A DNA stretch of 64,000 bases from assembly GCF_000015865.1 (NCBI RefSeq), contig NC_009012.1:2845081-2909080 (forward strand). The letters run 5' to 3'. Within the stretch, counting starts at the first letter, position 1; each line of letters starts with the position of its first letter. Positions 53,097-62,095 of this stretch are shown here, in pieces. The DNA is from Acetivibrio thermocellus ATCC 27405 (GTDB lineage Bacteria; Bacillota; Clostridia; Acetivibrionales; Acetivibrionaceae). The notes under the pieces were generated by a model, which saw only the letters and a list, made by a program, of their open reading frames with translations, had not been told where the DNA came from and ran no database searches. The translations under genes were made by a program, and so were the position numbers.

Positions 53097-53936
53097 ATGG
53101 ATCTAGCTACTATTATAGGGTTAATTTTAGGTGTTATATGTGTAATATGGTCTATTATGCTTGACGGTAGCCTATTGTCGTTCTGGGATTTTGCCTCGGT
53201 AATTATTACTCTTGGCGGGGGACTTTGTGCCACTCTTGTTTCATGTAAAATTACCGAATTTGCAAAGATAATGAAGGTAACTGTGAAGGTACTAAGAGGA
53301 AAAGAACCAAGGCCGCAGGACACCATCAGGATGCTTGTCGAGCTTTCGCTGAAAGCGAGAAGAGAAGGACTGCTTTCTCTTGAGTCTGAACAGGAAAATA
53401 TTGACAACGATTTTCTGAAGCAATCTCTTCAACTTGTTGTTGATGGTGTTGAACCTGAAGTTATAGTTGATACAATGGATCTTGAATTAGAAAACATGAA
53501 AGCCCGCCATGACAAAGGCGTATCACTGTTTAAAACCATGGCAGCACAGTTCCCGGCATGGGGAATGATAGGTACTCTTATAGGCCTTATTAAACTGTTG
53601 GAATCACTGGATGATCCATCTAAAATCGGTTCTGCCATGGCGGTAGCGTTGGTCACAACTTTCTATGGAAGTATTCTTGCCAACCTGATATGCAACCCTA
53701 TTGCAACTAAACTGGCTGAAAAGAGTAAAGAGGAAATACAGGAAAAAAAGATGATTATTGAAGGAGTTCTGTCCATACAAGCCGGAGAAAATCCAAGAAT
53801 TTTGGAGCACAAACTGAAAACCTTCCTTTCGCCGAAACAAAAACTTGAATATGACAAGATGGCAAATCAGGCTGCAGAAGAAAGAAGAAGTGAGAGAGGC
53901 GAAAGAAGTGAAAAAGGCAGAGAAGCTGCTGTGTAA
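53097..53936 (+). CDS. motA: Flagellar motor stator protein MotA
   Basis: A 279-residue inner-membrane protein with four helices (about 2-20, 30-50, 148-170 and 182-205). The conserved FPAWGMIGTLIGLIKLL motif lies in helix 3. The charged cytoplasmic loop (about 55-145) contacts FliG. With MotB it forms the ion-driven stator. The C-terminal tail is Arg/Glu-rich. It precedes motB by 13 bp under a sigma-D-type promoter. Confidence 0.95.
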   Translation: MDLATIIGLILGVICVIWSIMLDGSLLSFWDFASVIITLGGGLCATLVSCKITEFAKIMKVTVKVLRGKEPRPQDTIRMLVELSLKARREGLLSLESEQENIDNDFLKQSLQLVVDGVEPEVIVDTMDLELENMKARHDKGVSLFKTMAAQFPAWGMIGTLIGLIKLLESLDDPSKIGSAMAVALVTTFYGSILANLICNPIATKLAEKSKEEIQEKKMIIEGVLSIQAGENPRILEHKLKTFLSPKQKLEYDKMANQAAEERRSERGERSEKGREAAV

Positions 53937-53949
53937 GTGAGGTGTAATT

Positions 53950-54750
53950 ATGAAAAAATTAAGAAAACAGCTGACGGATGACGAACCGGCGTCAGAAGGC
54001 GCGCCAGAATGGTTGCAAACTTACAGTGATATGGTTACACTGGTACTTACCTTTTTTGTACTCTTGTTTTCCATGTCAACTATTAGCAAGGAAAAATTTG
54101 AACAGCTTAGCAGTTCACTGAGTGCAGCATTTATGGGGACCGGCCGTGGAGGCGTATACGGTTATAATGACGGAACGGTGCTATACAGCGTAAAAGAAAA
54201 TACAACCGGTGACATACTGGAGGATGGTGAAGAGGCTTTTAATGAAGGAAAGAGTGCAGAGATCGGAGCGTTTACGGGAGGAAACGCCGACAAAGAAGCT
54301 CAGAAAATCGAAGATTTTATTAATGAGGTACAGAATATTGTTGAAGAGATGGACTTAGATGAATATGTAAAGGTAATTGAAGATGATAAAAGTTTGACGG
54401 TCAGAATGAATTCCGTCATACTCTTTGATCTTGGTAAAGCGGATATAAAAGAACCCGGAAAAGAAACATTAAGAAAAATCGGAACATTAATAAAACAACT
54501 GAATAAAAATGCCGTTATACAAGGACATACGGACAATCTGCCGATAAATACCATGCTGTTTCCTACCAACTGGGAGCTGTCAACAAAGAGGGCAACCAAC
54601 GTTGTATTGTTTCTTGTCGACGAATGCGGTGTGGATCCGGTGAAACTAACTGCTACAGGCAATGGCGAATTTAGGCCCATAGCACCTAACGATACGGAAG
54701 AGAACAGGCAAAAAAACAGAAGAATTGATATCGTAATAGAGAAACAATGA
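53950..54750 (+). CDS. motB: Flagellar motor stator protein MotB
   Basis: A 266-residue stator partner. The single helix (about 22-42) has the essential ion-carrying Asp in YSDMVTLVLTFFVLLF. The OmpA-like peptidoglycan-binding domain covers about 140-264 (QGHTDNLPI, NWELSTKRA, NRRIDIVIE). It anchors the stator to the wall. GAGGTG precedes ATG; a terminator follows. The ion (H+ or Na+) cannot be decided safely. Confidence 0.95.
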   Translation: MKKLRKQLTDDEPASEGAPEWLQTYSDMVTLVLTFFVLLFSMSTISKEKFEQLSSSLSAAFMGTGRGGVYGYNDGTVLYSVKENTTGDILEDGEEAFNEGKSAEIGAFTGGNADKEAQKIEDFINEVQNIVEEMDLDEYVKVIEDDKSLTVRMNSVILFDLGKADIKEPGKETLRKIGTLIKQLNKNAVIQGHTDNLPINTMLFPTNWELSTKRATNVVLFLVDECGVDPVKLTATGNGEFRPIAPNDTEENRQKNRRIDIVIEKQ

Positions 54751-54771
54751 ACAATATAAAATTAAAATAAT

Positions 54772-54811
54772 AAAAGGCTTTATGACAACTTTGCTCATAA
54801 AGTCTTTTTTT
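54772..54811 (+). terminator. Terminator of motAB
   Basis: AAAAGGCTTTATGA / TCATAAAGTCTTTT (14-bp stem with one G-U pair, 9-nt loop) ends in TTTTTTT. Confidence 0.9.
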
Positions 54812-54941
54812 GTTTCCGAAATTGTACAATGTGATGGAAATATCAGGCTTTTAATGCAATAAAGGGGAAGGAAAAATGTTTGAAGGCGCAAAATGAGTGG
54901 AATCATTAAAATTAAGCGAAAATTCCGGTTGGGAGTTTTTA

Positions 54942-54970
54942 TTGAGTTTATAAGCCGGATAATGTATAAT
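54942..54970 (+). promoter_or_regulatory. Sigma-A promoter of the DUF1385-prmC operon
   Basis: TTGAGT (54942-54947), a 17-bp spacer and TATAAT (54965-54970), 45 bp before the start codon at 55016. Confidence 0.75.
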
Positions 54971-55015
54971 GAAAATAATAAAATTATAAGCGAGAAATTA
55001 TAGGCGAGGTTTAGA

Positions 55016-55972
55016 ATGAAACAGGATATTTTTAAAAAACCAAAACATATGACCAGCATAGGGGGTCAGGCCCTGATTGAGGGACTTATGATGATAGGCC
55101 CTAAGAATGCTGCAATTGCAATAAGAAAGCCTGACGGGGAAATCGTTGTTGAAAAAAGGCCGGTTCCTAAAAAAGGCAGAGTATCGAAACTTCCGATAAT
55201 TCGGGGATTTGTAGGTATTTTCAAGCAGATGGTTCTTGGAATCAAGGCGCTGATGTATTCGGCGGAATTTGTGGATTTGGAGGATGACAAAGATAAAGAG
55301 CCTTCGAAAGTTGACAAGTTTCTTGACCGGATTCTGGGTGACAAGCTGCAGGATGTGCTGATTTATATTTCAGTTATTTTCTCAATAATTTTCAGTGTAT
55401 TTTTGTTTATGGTGCTGCCTAACCTTGTGGCTTCAATTCTGCCCGTTGACAAGTCAACAGGCGTGGGTACGCTTATATATAATGTTGTTGAAGGTGTTGT
55501 AAGGGTCGGGATTTTTATAGGTTACCTTGCTCTGACATCGTTGATGAAGGATATCAGGAGAGTTTGGCAGTATCACGGTGCCGAACACAAGACCATACAC
55601 TGTTATGAGAATGAAGAAGAGCTTACTGTTGAAAATGTTAAGAAATATTCGACGAGACATCCCCGCTGCGGAACTTCCTTTTTGTTTACGATTATGGTGG
55701 TAAGCATATTGGTGTTCTCGCTGGTGGGACAGCACGGACTGTGGATAAACATACTGCTTAGAGTTGTTTTGATTCCTTTGGTGGCAGGCATTTCCTATGA
55801 GATTATAAAGATAAGCGGAAGAAGCCAGTCAAAAATAGCAAGGATTATCAACGCGCCGGGGTTGATGTTCCAGGCGTTTACCACGAGGGAGCCGGATGAC
55901 AGCCAGATAGAAGTGGCTATTGAAGCCATGAAGAATGTAATGGTTGAGAACAGGGAAGAAGACAGATGGTGA
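55016..55972 (+). CDS. DUF1385 (YqhQ-like) membrane protein
   Basis: A 318-residue membrane protein of the DUF1385 family. Family motifs: SIGGQALIEGLMMIGP at the start, YHGAEHKTIHCYENEEEL with conserved His residues, and TRHPRCGTSFLF. Three to five hydrophobic helices lie at about 110-290. The His/Cys-rich cytoplasmic loop may bind metal, but the function is not known. In many clostridia it precedes prmC and prfA, as with prmC here. GCGAGG precedes ATG. Confidence 0.88.
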   Translation: MKQDIFKKPKHMTSIGGQALIEGLMMIGPKNAAIAIRKPDGEIVVEKRPVPKKGRVSKLPIIRGFVGIFKQMVLGIKALMYSAEFVDLEDDKDKEPSKVDKFLDRILGDKLQDVLIYISVIFSIIFSVFLFMVLPNLVASILPVDKSTGVGTLIYNVVEGVVRVGIFIGYLALTSLMKDIRRVWQYHGAEHKTIHCYENEEELTVENVKKYSTRHPRCGTSFLFTIMVVSILVFSLVGQHGLWINILLRVVLIPLVAGISYEIIKISGRSQSKIARIINAPGLMFQAFTTREPDDSQIEVAIEAMKNVMVENREEDRW

Positions 55973-55984
55973 CAGGGTGATAGC

Positions 55985-56893
55985 GTGATACTGAAAGATG
56001 CACTGTTGATGGGAACAAAGCTTCTTAAGTCAGCGGATATTGATACCCCGGCGTTGGAGGCCGGGGTACTTTTGTGCCGTGTTTTGAATGTGGACAGAAG
56101 TTATTTGTATTCTCATGATGATTACAACATGACCGAAGAGGAGTATAAAAAGTTTACCTTGTTTCTTGAGGAAAGAATCAAAGGAAAACCTCTTCAATAC
56201 ATAACCGGGCACCAAGAATTTATGTCCCTTGATTTTATTGTAACGCCGGACGTATTGATACCGAGACAGGACACAGAGACCCTTGTTGAGGCTGTGTTGA
56301 CGCATGTAAAAAGTACCGGCCTTGAGAATGCAAGAATACTCGATATAGGCACCGGCTCGGGATGTATAGCCGTAAGCCTTGCACATTTTCTGAAAGACAG
56401 CAGGGTTCTTGCATTGGATATTTCTGAGAAAGCGCTTGAAATTGCCGAAACAAACGCAAAGAGATGTGGTGTGTGGGATCGGATGTTTTTTCTTAAAGGA
56501 GATGCGTTGGAAGGACTTGCCGGCATTATAGCCCAAAGTCCTTTTGCAAAAGACTTTGAACGCAAGGGAGAAGGATTTTTTGACATTATTGTTTCAAATC
56601 CTCCCTACATACCGTCGGAAGAAATAAAGACCCTCCACAAACAGGTAAAGGATTATGAGCCTCGCACGGCGCTGGACGGGGGTATTGACGGCCTTGACTT
56701 TTACAGGGCCATAACCTGTGAAGCAGCAAAACTGTTAAGTACGGATTCGTTGCTGGCTTTTGAGGTAGGCTATAATCAGGCGGAAAATGTTTCAGAATTT
56801 ATGAAAGAAAGCTTTTCTGCCATTAAAGTCGTAAAGGATTTGGCAGGAATTGACCGGGTGGTGATGGGCTGCAGGAAACAGCTGAAAGATTAA
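55985..56893 (+). CDS. prmC: Peptide chain release factor N5-glutamine methyltransferase
   Basis: A 302-residue SAM-dependent methyltransferase that modifies the GGQ glutamine of RF1/RF2. The N-terminal helical domain is followed by QDTETLVEAVL, the SAM motif ILDIGTGSGCIAVSL and the catalytic NPPYIPSEE. The start is GTG 55985 after AGGGTGA. It is 12 bp after the DUF1385 gene. Its stop overlaps the stop of the convergent ytvI-like gene by 4 bp. Confidence 0.95.
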   Translation: MILKDALLMGTKLLKSADIDTPALEAGVLLCRVLNVDRSYLYSHDDYNMTEEEYKKFTLFLEERIKGKPLQYITGHQEFMSLDFIVTPDVLIPRQDTETLVEAVLTHVKSTGLENARILDIGTGSGCIAVSLAHFLKDSRVLALDISEKALEIAETNAKRCGVWDRMFFLKGDALEGLAGIIAQSPFAKDFERKGEGFFDIIVSNPPYIPSEEIKTLHKQVKDYEPRTALDGGIDGLDFYRAITCEAAKLLSTDSLLAFEVGYNQAENVSEFMKESFSAIKVVKDLAGIDRVVMGCRKQLKD

Positions 56894-57960
56894 TCATCCC
56901 ATACGCTTATAAGGCCGGACTTGTGGAGGCTTTTTAAAATTGTTACAAATATGGGGCCTATGAAAAGTCCCGGAAAACCAAAAAGTGTCATTCCCAAATA
57001 CATGGATACAAGAGTGGCAAAGGGATGAATTCCTGTCTGGCTTGAAACTATTTTCGGCTCGATTATTTGCCTTAAAATCACTCCTAAAAGGTATACGGCG
57101 GTTATGCCTAAAGCTATTTGAATGTTTCCTGTAATAATGTTCCAGCCAATAAGCGGAAACAGAACAATGCCCGTTCCCACGATGGGCAGTGCATCGGCAA
57201 TTGCGGCGATAAACCCGATTAGCACTGCATATTCACATTTTATGACGATAAGACCCAAAGTTGTTTCAATGAAGGTGATGGACATAAGGATGAGCTGTGC
57301 CTTTATGTATCCGGCTATTGTTGAAATGGCATCGCTTTTAATCCCGATAAAACCTTGTTTTAGATTTACGGGAAGCTGCCTGTAAATAAAGTTTCTGATC
57401 TTTTTTCGGTCACTGCTTATAAAATAGGAAGACAGGAGAGTTACAGCGGTAAAGACCGCAGCTTTGGGTATTGATGCAATGCTGCTTATAATTGATTCTG
57501 CAATTTTGCCGGTTATGGTCTCAAGTTTCGGTAGCAATGATTTAAAGTTGTTTTCCAAAATATCGGCCAAACCCTTCGGAAGATGATAATAAAAAACGCT
57601 CATGCGGTCGTAACAAGCCGATGCGGTGGCTGAAAAAGATTCCATGTAGTAGGGGAGATTGGAGTTAAGCTTTACCAGTTCATAGTATACTTTAAATATG
57701 CATAAAGAAATTAAGATGATAATTATGCTTACCGTCATAATGATGGATATAACTGAGGCAATTTTTCTGTTAAGCCTTAGCTTTGTTTCCATGTAACTGA
57801 TAACAGGTTCGTTGACGGAAGAGATTATTACGGCAATTAAAAAAGGCAGAATGAGAGCCAGGAAATAGTTCATGATTATATAAATAGCAAACAGTAATGT
57901 AAATGCAAGGATGAGGCTGATTATTGCCTTTTTCTGCTTTTTCCGTAATAAAAAATTCAT
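56890..57960 (-). CDS. ytvI: Sporulation membrane protein YtvI (AI-2E transporter family)
   Basis: A 356-residue permease-like protein of the AI-2E/PerM family with about eight hydrophobic helices. The C-terminal motif GWNIITGNIQIALGITAVYL and the HPFATLVSMYLGMTLFG stretch match YtvI, a mother-cell sporulation protein of unknown transport activity. ATG 57960 has GGAG 9 nt upstream; an ATG five codons before it has no site. Confidence 0.85.
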   Translation of the reverse strand: MNFLLRKKQKKAIISLILAFTLLFAIYIIMNYFLALILPFLIAVIISSVNEPVISYMETKLRLNRKIASVISIIMTVSIIIILISLCIFKVYYELVKLNSNLPYYMESFSATASACYDRMSVFYYHLPKGLADILENNFKSLLPKLETITGKIAESIISSIASIPKAAVFTAVTLLSSYFISSDRKKIRNFIYRQLPVNLKQGFIGIKSDAISTIAGYIKAQLILMSITFIETTLGLIVIKCEYAVLIGFIAAIADALPIVGTGIVLFPLIGWNIITGNIQIALGITAVYLLGVILRQIIEPKIVSSQTGIHPFATLVSMYLGMTLFGFPGLFIGPIFVTILKSLHKSGLISVWDD

Positions 57961-58175
57961 GTTATTTTTCTCCATTGCATTTTTTAAAAATACATAGAAT
58001 GCATGAGCATTTCTTCAATGAGAATCCTATATAAATATATATGATATATGATGGTGAATTTATAAAAAAACTGATACGAATGAATATCGTGATTACAGTT
58101 GTTTATTGAAAGACAGCATAAATTAGTTGCTAAAAATTGGTTACTAAAAGATATTTTAATTTGGCAAATTCTTAT

Positions 58176-58204
58176 TTGACTTATTTACAAGTTGCAAATA
58201 TAAT
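58176..58204 (+). promoter_or_regulatory. Upstream promoter of the rnf operon
   Basis: TTGACT (58176-58181), a 17-bp spacer and TATAAT (58199-58204). If used for rnf, it gives a leader of about 355 nt. Confidence 0.7.
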
Positions 58205-58364
58205 ATTCAGTGGAAATATATTTAGAGGAAGAACATATTCAGAAAAAAAGCAGCCTATCGAAAAAACAAAAAAGCCTGTCAATGGGGATGGGTTTTATCA
58301 CTCTAGTCGAACAGCTTGCTACAGAAATTGCTCATTTTTAGTTGGTGTTTCGTGATATTCTATG

Positions 58365-58374
58365 TTGTATACAA
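58365..58374. promoter_or_regulatory. Palindrome TTGTATACAA in the rnf leader
   Basis: The same perfect decamer as at 10844-10853 before the POR operon; here it is 59 bp upstream of the TTGTAC element of the downstream rnf promoter. Confidence 0.35.
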
Positions 58375-58433
58375 TATACCGCCAGAAATCACAGAAATCC
58401 AGTAATTTTGCATGGTAGTAACAATTGCCTGAT

Positions 58434-58462
58434 TTGTACAAATCAAAATATTTTAATAAAAT
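58434..58462 (+). promoter_or_regulatory. Downstream candidate rnf promoter with overlapping palindrome
   Basis: TTGTAC (58434-58439), a 17-bp spacer and TAAAAT (58457-58462). The -35 is inside the perfect palindrome GATTTGTACAAATC (58431-58444), a possible operator. Confidence 0.45.
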
Positions 58463-58567
58463 TGCCGATGTGCTATTATAAAAAAGTGAGTAATTAAAAT
58501 AGGCATATGGGTGGTATATAAAATTTTACTGTGGAATATAAAAATTATTTAAAATGGGGTTATACGA

Positions 58568-59887
58568 ATGTTTGCTAGGAATTTCTTCAAAGGCGGAACG
58601 AAAGTTCCTCACTTCAAAAATACTGCTGAATGTGAAACTGTCAAAATGGGGGTCCCTGAAAAGGTGGTAATTCCCATGCTTCAGCATGTCGGAGCGCCGT
58701 GTGAACCCTGTGTAAAGAAAGGGGATACTGTCCGGGTGGGACAGGTGATAGGAAATTCTGATAAGTATATTTCGTCACCTATCCATTCAAGCGTATCCGG
58801 AACGGTAAACGATGTGGCTCCGATGCTTTTTGCCGGCGGGATTTACGTTACCGCGGTGGAAATTAAGACTGACGGAAAACAGGAAATTTATGAAGGTATC
58901 AAGCCTCCGAGTTTTTCAAACAGCAAAGAGTTTATTTCAGCCATCCGGGAATCGGGCCTCGTAGGACTTGGCGGTGCTGGATTTCCGGCTCATGTCAAGC
59001 TTTCACCCCCTCCGGACAAAAAGATTGACACGCTGATAATCAATGCGGCTGAGTGTGAACCTTATATAACTTCCGATTACCGGGAAATTATTGAAAATTC
59101 CTGGAACGTGGTCAGCGGAATCAATATAATTATGGAAATTCTGGGGATTGAAAATGTTTTGATAGGTATTGAGGACAACAAGCCGGAAGCTATAAAAGAA
59201 ATGACCCGTGTTGCGGCAACAGACGACAGAATAAATGTAATCAAGCTTAAATCCCGGTATCCGCAGGGTGCTGAGAAAATGCTCATTTATGCAACTACGG
59301 GAAGGAAGGTTCCGCCCGGAAAACTGCCTGCGGATGTGGGAGTAATTGTTATGAACGTAAACAGTGTGTCTTTTATATCGGAGTATATCAAGACCGGAAT
59401 GCCCCTTATAAAGAAAAGGGTCACGGTGGACGGACCTTCGGTAAAAAGACCGGGCAATGTGGAAGTTTTGATAGGTACTCCCATATCGGAGGTTTTCAGC
59501 TTTTGCGGAGGTTTTGGCATTGTTCCCAAAAAGATACTGATGGGTGGACCAATGATGGGAATAGCGCAGTATACGCTGGATACACCGGTTCTCAAGCATA
59601 CAAATGCCCTTCTGGCTTTTGATGAAACAACTGCCGTATTGCCAAAGGAGCAAGCTTGTATAAGGTGCGGAAGGTGTGTTAGGGCATGTCCGATGAATCT
59701 TTTACCACTTTATCTTAACAATAATTCGATAAGGGGAAATATTGAAGAGCTTAACAGATACCATGTAATGGATTGCATAGAATGTGGCAGCTGTGCTTAT
59801 GTATGTCCGGCAAAAATTAATCTTGTCCAGTCAATAAGGCTTGGCAAGGCACAGGTAAGACAAGCGGCAGCGAAAGGGGGAAATTAA
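58568..59887 (+). CDS. rnfC: Rnf complex subunit C
   Basis: First gene of rnfCDGEAB. Rnf is a membrane complex that moves electrons from reduced ferredoxin to NAD+ and pumps Na+ or H+. The 439-residue RnfC is peripheral and binds NADH and FMN: the GLVGLGGAGFPAHVKL motif and the SLBB-like segment lie in the centre. Two [4Fe-4S] motifs are near residues 365 and 403 (CIRCGRCVRACP, CIECGSCAYVCP). AATGGGG precedes ATG. Confidence 0.96.
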   Translation: MFARNFFKGGTKVPHFKNTAECETVKMGVPEKVVIPMLQHVGAPCEPCVKKGDTVRVGQVIGNSDKYISSPIHSSVSGTVNDVAPMLFAGGIYVTAVEIKTDGKQEIYEGIKPPSFSNSKEFISAIRESGLVGLGGAGFPAHVKLSPPPDKKIDTLIINAAECEPYITSDYREIIENSWNVVSGINIIMEILGIENVLIGIEDNKPEAIKEMTRVAATDDRINVIKLKSRYPQGAEKMLIYATTGRKVPPGKLPADVGVIVMNVNSVSFISEYIKTGMPLIKKRVTVDGPSVKRPGNVEVLIGTPISEVFSFCGGFGIVPKKILMGGPMMGIAQYTLDTPVLKHTNALLAFDETTAVLPKEQACIRCGRCVRACPMNLLPLYLNNNSIRGNIEELNRYHVMDCIECGSCAYVCPAKINLVQSIRLGKAQVRQAAAKGGN

Positions 59888-59888
59888 T

Positions 59889-60854
59889 TTGGAAAGAAGT
59901 TTTATAGTATCATCATCGCCTCATATAAGGGACAATATAAGTACAAGGCGGATAATGCTGGATGTGATTATTGCCCTTATTCCGGCATCTTTGGCAGGAG
60001 TCTACTTTTTCGGTCCCAGAACGCTGCTGGTAATTTTAGTAAGCATTCTGGCCTGCGTGTTGTCAGAATATCTCTCAGGTAAGCTGATGAAAAGAAGCAA
60101 CACAATTTCAGATTTGAGTGCGGTGGTTACAGGACTTATTTTGGCATTAAACCTTCCTCCCACAGTACCTCTGTGGATGGTTGTGGTAGGAGCGGTTGTG
60201 GCAATAGTTGTCATAAAACAGCTGTTTGGAGGAATGGGACAAAATTTCATCAATCCGGCATTGGGAGCAAGAGTGTTTTTATTTATATCCTATGCAAATC
60301 GCATGACCAATTGGGTAATACCGGGTACTGACGCAGTGTCTTCGGCAACTCCCCTTGGGTTGCTTAAGGCCGAAGATGCCGCACAAGTTGTCCTTCCATC
60401 CTACAAGGACCTTTTCTTTGGCAACATTGGAGGATGTATAGGTGAAGTTTCTGCAGCCGCCCTTTTGATAGGTGGAATATACCTTGTGGCAAGAAAGGTT
60501 ATAAGCCCGGAAATACCTTTGACATACATCGGAACCTTGGGATTGTTTACATGGATATTCGGAGGACCAACACTGTTTAGCGGGGACTTTGTATACCACA
60601 TACTTTCAGGTGGCCTGTTGCTGGGCGCAATTTATATGGCTACGGATTACACCACTTCGCCCATGACCACCAAGGGACGGATAATTATGGGTATAGGATG
60701 CGGACTTCTTACCGGAATTATACGTCTGTATACCAACTATCCGGAAGGAGCGTCTTTTGCAATCCTTATAATGAATGTCATGGTTCCGTTGATTGACAGA
60801 TATACCGTTCCAAAAAGTTTTGGAGGTGGAAAAGCCGTTGAAAGATATAGTTAA
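59889..60854 (+). CDS. rnfD: Rnf complex subunit D
   Basis: A 321-residue integral subunit with about nine helices. The motif DAVSSATPLGLL carries the Thr that covalently binds FMN. Related to NqrB; it forms part of the ion path. One base separates it from rnfC. Its 3' end overlaps the start of rnfG by 17 bp, and the rnfG ribosome site lies inside it. Confidence 0.96.
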   Translation: MERSFIVSSSPHIRDNISTRRIMLDVIIALIPASLAGVYFFGPRTLLVILVSILACVLSEYLSGKLMKRSNTISDLSAVVTGLILALNLPPTVPLWMVVVGAVVAIVVIKQLFGGMGQNFINPALGARVFLFISYANRMTNWVIPGTDAVSSATPLGLLKAEDAAQVVLPSYKDLFFGNIGGCIGEVSAAALLIGGIYLVARKVISPEIPLTYIGTLGLFTWIFGGPTLFSGDFVYHILSGGLLLGAIYMATDYTTSPMTTKGRIIMGIGCGLLTGIIRLYTNYPEGASFAILIMNVMVPLIDRYTVPKSFGGGKAVERYS

Positions 60855-61431
60855 ACCGACAGTGGTGTTATTGTTAATATGTTCATTTGTTACTTTGGCT
60901 TTGGCATTTACCAATTCCATGACCAAGGATAGAATAGCCGAGGCGGCCAAAATAGAAGAGGATAATGCCAAAAAAGAAGTATTGTCTTTGGCCGAAACTT
61001 TTGAAGAAATTGAAAATGTTGAGGCAATAACAAGCCGAAATGAGGCTTTCGCTCCCGTAAAGAAAGCATTTGTCGGACTGAAAGGTGAAGACGTGGTCGG
61101 AAGAGTATTTATTACGGAAACAAAAGGTTACGGGGGCACAATGAAAATAACAGTGGGAATAGACAGCGAAGGGGCTATAACTAAAGTTAAAATTGGAGAC
61201 AACAATGAAACACCCGGACTGGGAGCAAAAGCTAAAGATAAACCTTTCATATCCCAGTTTGAGGGTATTGCTCCGAAAGAGCCGCTGACTGTGGTGAAAA
61301 ATGCTAAAACAAAAGTGGAAGAAATCAATGCCATAAGCGGAGCCACCATAACTTCCAGGGCGGTAACAAAAGCAGTCCAGGCAGCTCTTGATGTTAATGC
61401 GGAGCTTGACAAAGCAGAGGAGGATTTATAA
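60838..61431 (+). CDS. rnfG: Rnf complex subunit G
   Basis: A 197-residue subunit with one N-terminal helix (about 7-28) and an FMN-binding domain outside or near the membrane. The covalent FMN site is SGATITS. The start is TTG 60838, 8 nt after GGAGGTGG; the ATG 45 bp upstream has no ribosome site and would lengthen the overlap with rnfD. Confidence 0.93.
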   Translation: MKDIVKPTVVLLLICSFVTLALAFTNSMTKDRIAEAAKIEEDNAKKEVLSLAETFEEIENVEAITSRNEAFAPVKKAFVGLKGEDVVGRVFITETKGYGGTMKITVGIDSEGAITKVKIGDNNETPGLGAKAKDKPFISQFEGIAPKEPLTVVKNAKTKVEEINAISGATITSRAVTKAVQAALDVNAELDKAEEDL

Positions 61432-61433
61432 AA

Positions 61434-62090
61434 ATGAGTGGTTTTAAGACTGTAACGAAAGGGATAATAAAGGAAAATCCGGTATTCAGGCTTGTCCTTG
61501 GTACATGCCCCACTTTGGCTGTGACAACATCAGCCGAAAATGCCTTGGGAATGGGGGCGGCCGTTATATTTGTGTTGATGGGGTCAAATGTAGTGATTTC
61601 CCTTTTGAGAAAGGTGATACCTGACAAGGTCAGAATTCCTGCATATATAACAATTATTTCGGGATTTGTGACGATAGTTCAGATGCTGATTAAGGCATAT
61701 CTTCCTGCTATTGATAAGCAGCTGGGTATATTTATACCTCTTATAGTTGTAAACTGTATCATACTTGCAAGAGCGGAGATGTTTGCAAGCAAGAACGGTC
61801 CACTCATGTCAATTCTTGACGGGCTTGGCATGGGAATAGGTTTTACCTTGTCGCTTCTTGTTATGGGAAGCGTCAGAGAGATACTTGGAAACGGCACATG
61901 GTTTGGAATGAATATTACCGGTGGAATTTATGAACCGGCAATAATTATGATACTTCCTCCCGGTGGATTTTTGGCATTTGGATTTATAATGGCAGCTATA
62001 AACAAGCTTTCTTCCAAAAAAGTTGAGCATACAGGCTGCGCATCATGTCCTATGCCTTGCGGGGTTTCAAATAATGGTGAGGAGGCTTAA
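61434..62090 (+). CDS. rnfE: Rnf complex subunit E
   Basis: A 218-residue six-helix subunit related to NqrD. The helix-1 Cys motif LVLGTCPTLAVTTSAENALGMG is typical; paired with RnfA it binds an Fe-S cluster inside the membrane. It ends with a Cys-rich tail (TGCASCPMPC) that is unusual for the family. It starts 2 bp after rnfG. Confidence 0.95.
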   Translation: MSGFKTVTKGIIKENPVFRLVLGTCPTLAVTTSAENALGMGAAVIFVLMGSNVVISLLRKVIPDKVRIPAYITIISGFVTIVQMLIKAYLPAIDKQLGIFIPLIVVNCIILARAEMFASKNGPLMSILDGLGMGIGFTLSLLVMGSVREILGNGTWFGMNITGGIYEPAIIMILPPGGFLAFGFIMAAINKLSSKKVEHTGCASCPMPCGVSNNGEEA

Positions 62091-62095
62091 CCAAA

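Larger units (their letters stand above)
57961..58567. other. Long divergent region and leader upstream of rnfC
   Basis: About 600 bp without a supported gene. It has a strong promoter at 58176-58204, the decamer palindrome TTGTATACAA at 58365-58374, a 14-bp palindrome GATTTGTACAAATC at 58431-58444 and a second candidate promoter at 58434-58462. A 72-codon open frame near 58137-58355 has no ribosome site and no likeness to anything known. Confidence 0.6.

Noticed and set aside
58137-58355. 72-codon open frame upstream of rnfC
   Set aside because: No ribosome site, unusual composition, and it overlaps the promoter at 58176-58204. More likely untranslated leader.
59003-59653. 216-codon antisense frame inside rnfC
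   Set aside because: A shadow of a strongly coding gene; no ribosome site and no protein-like pattern.
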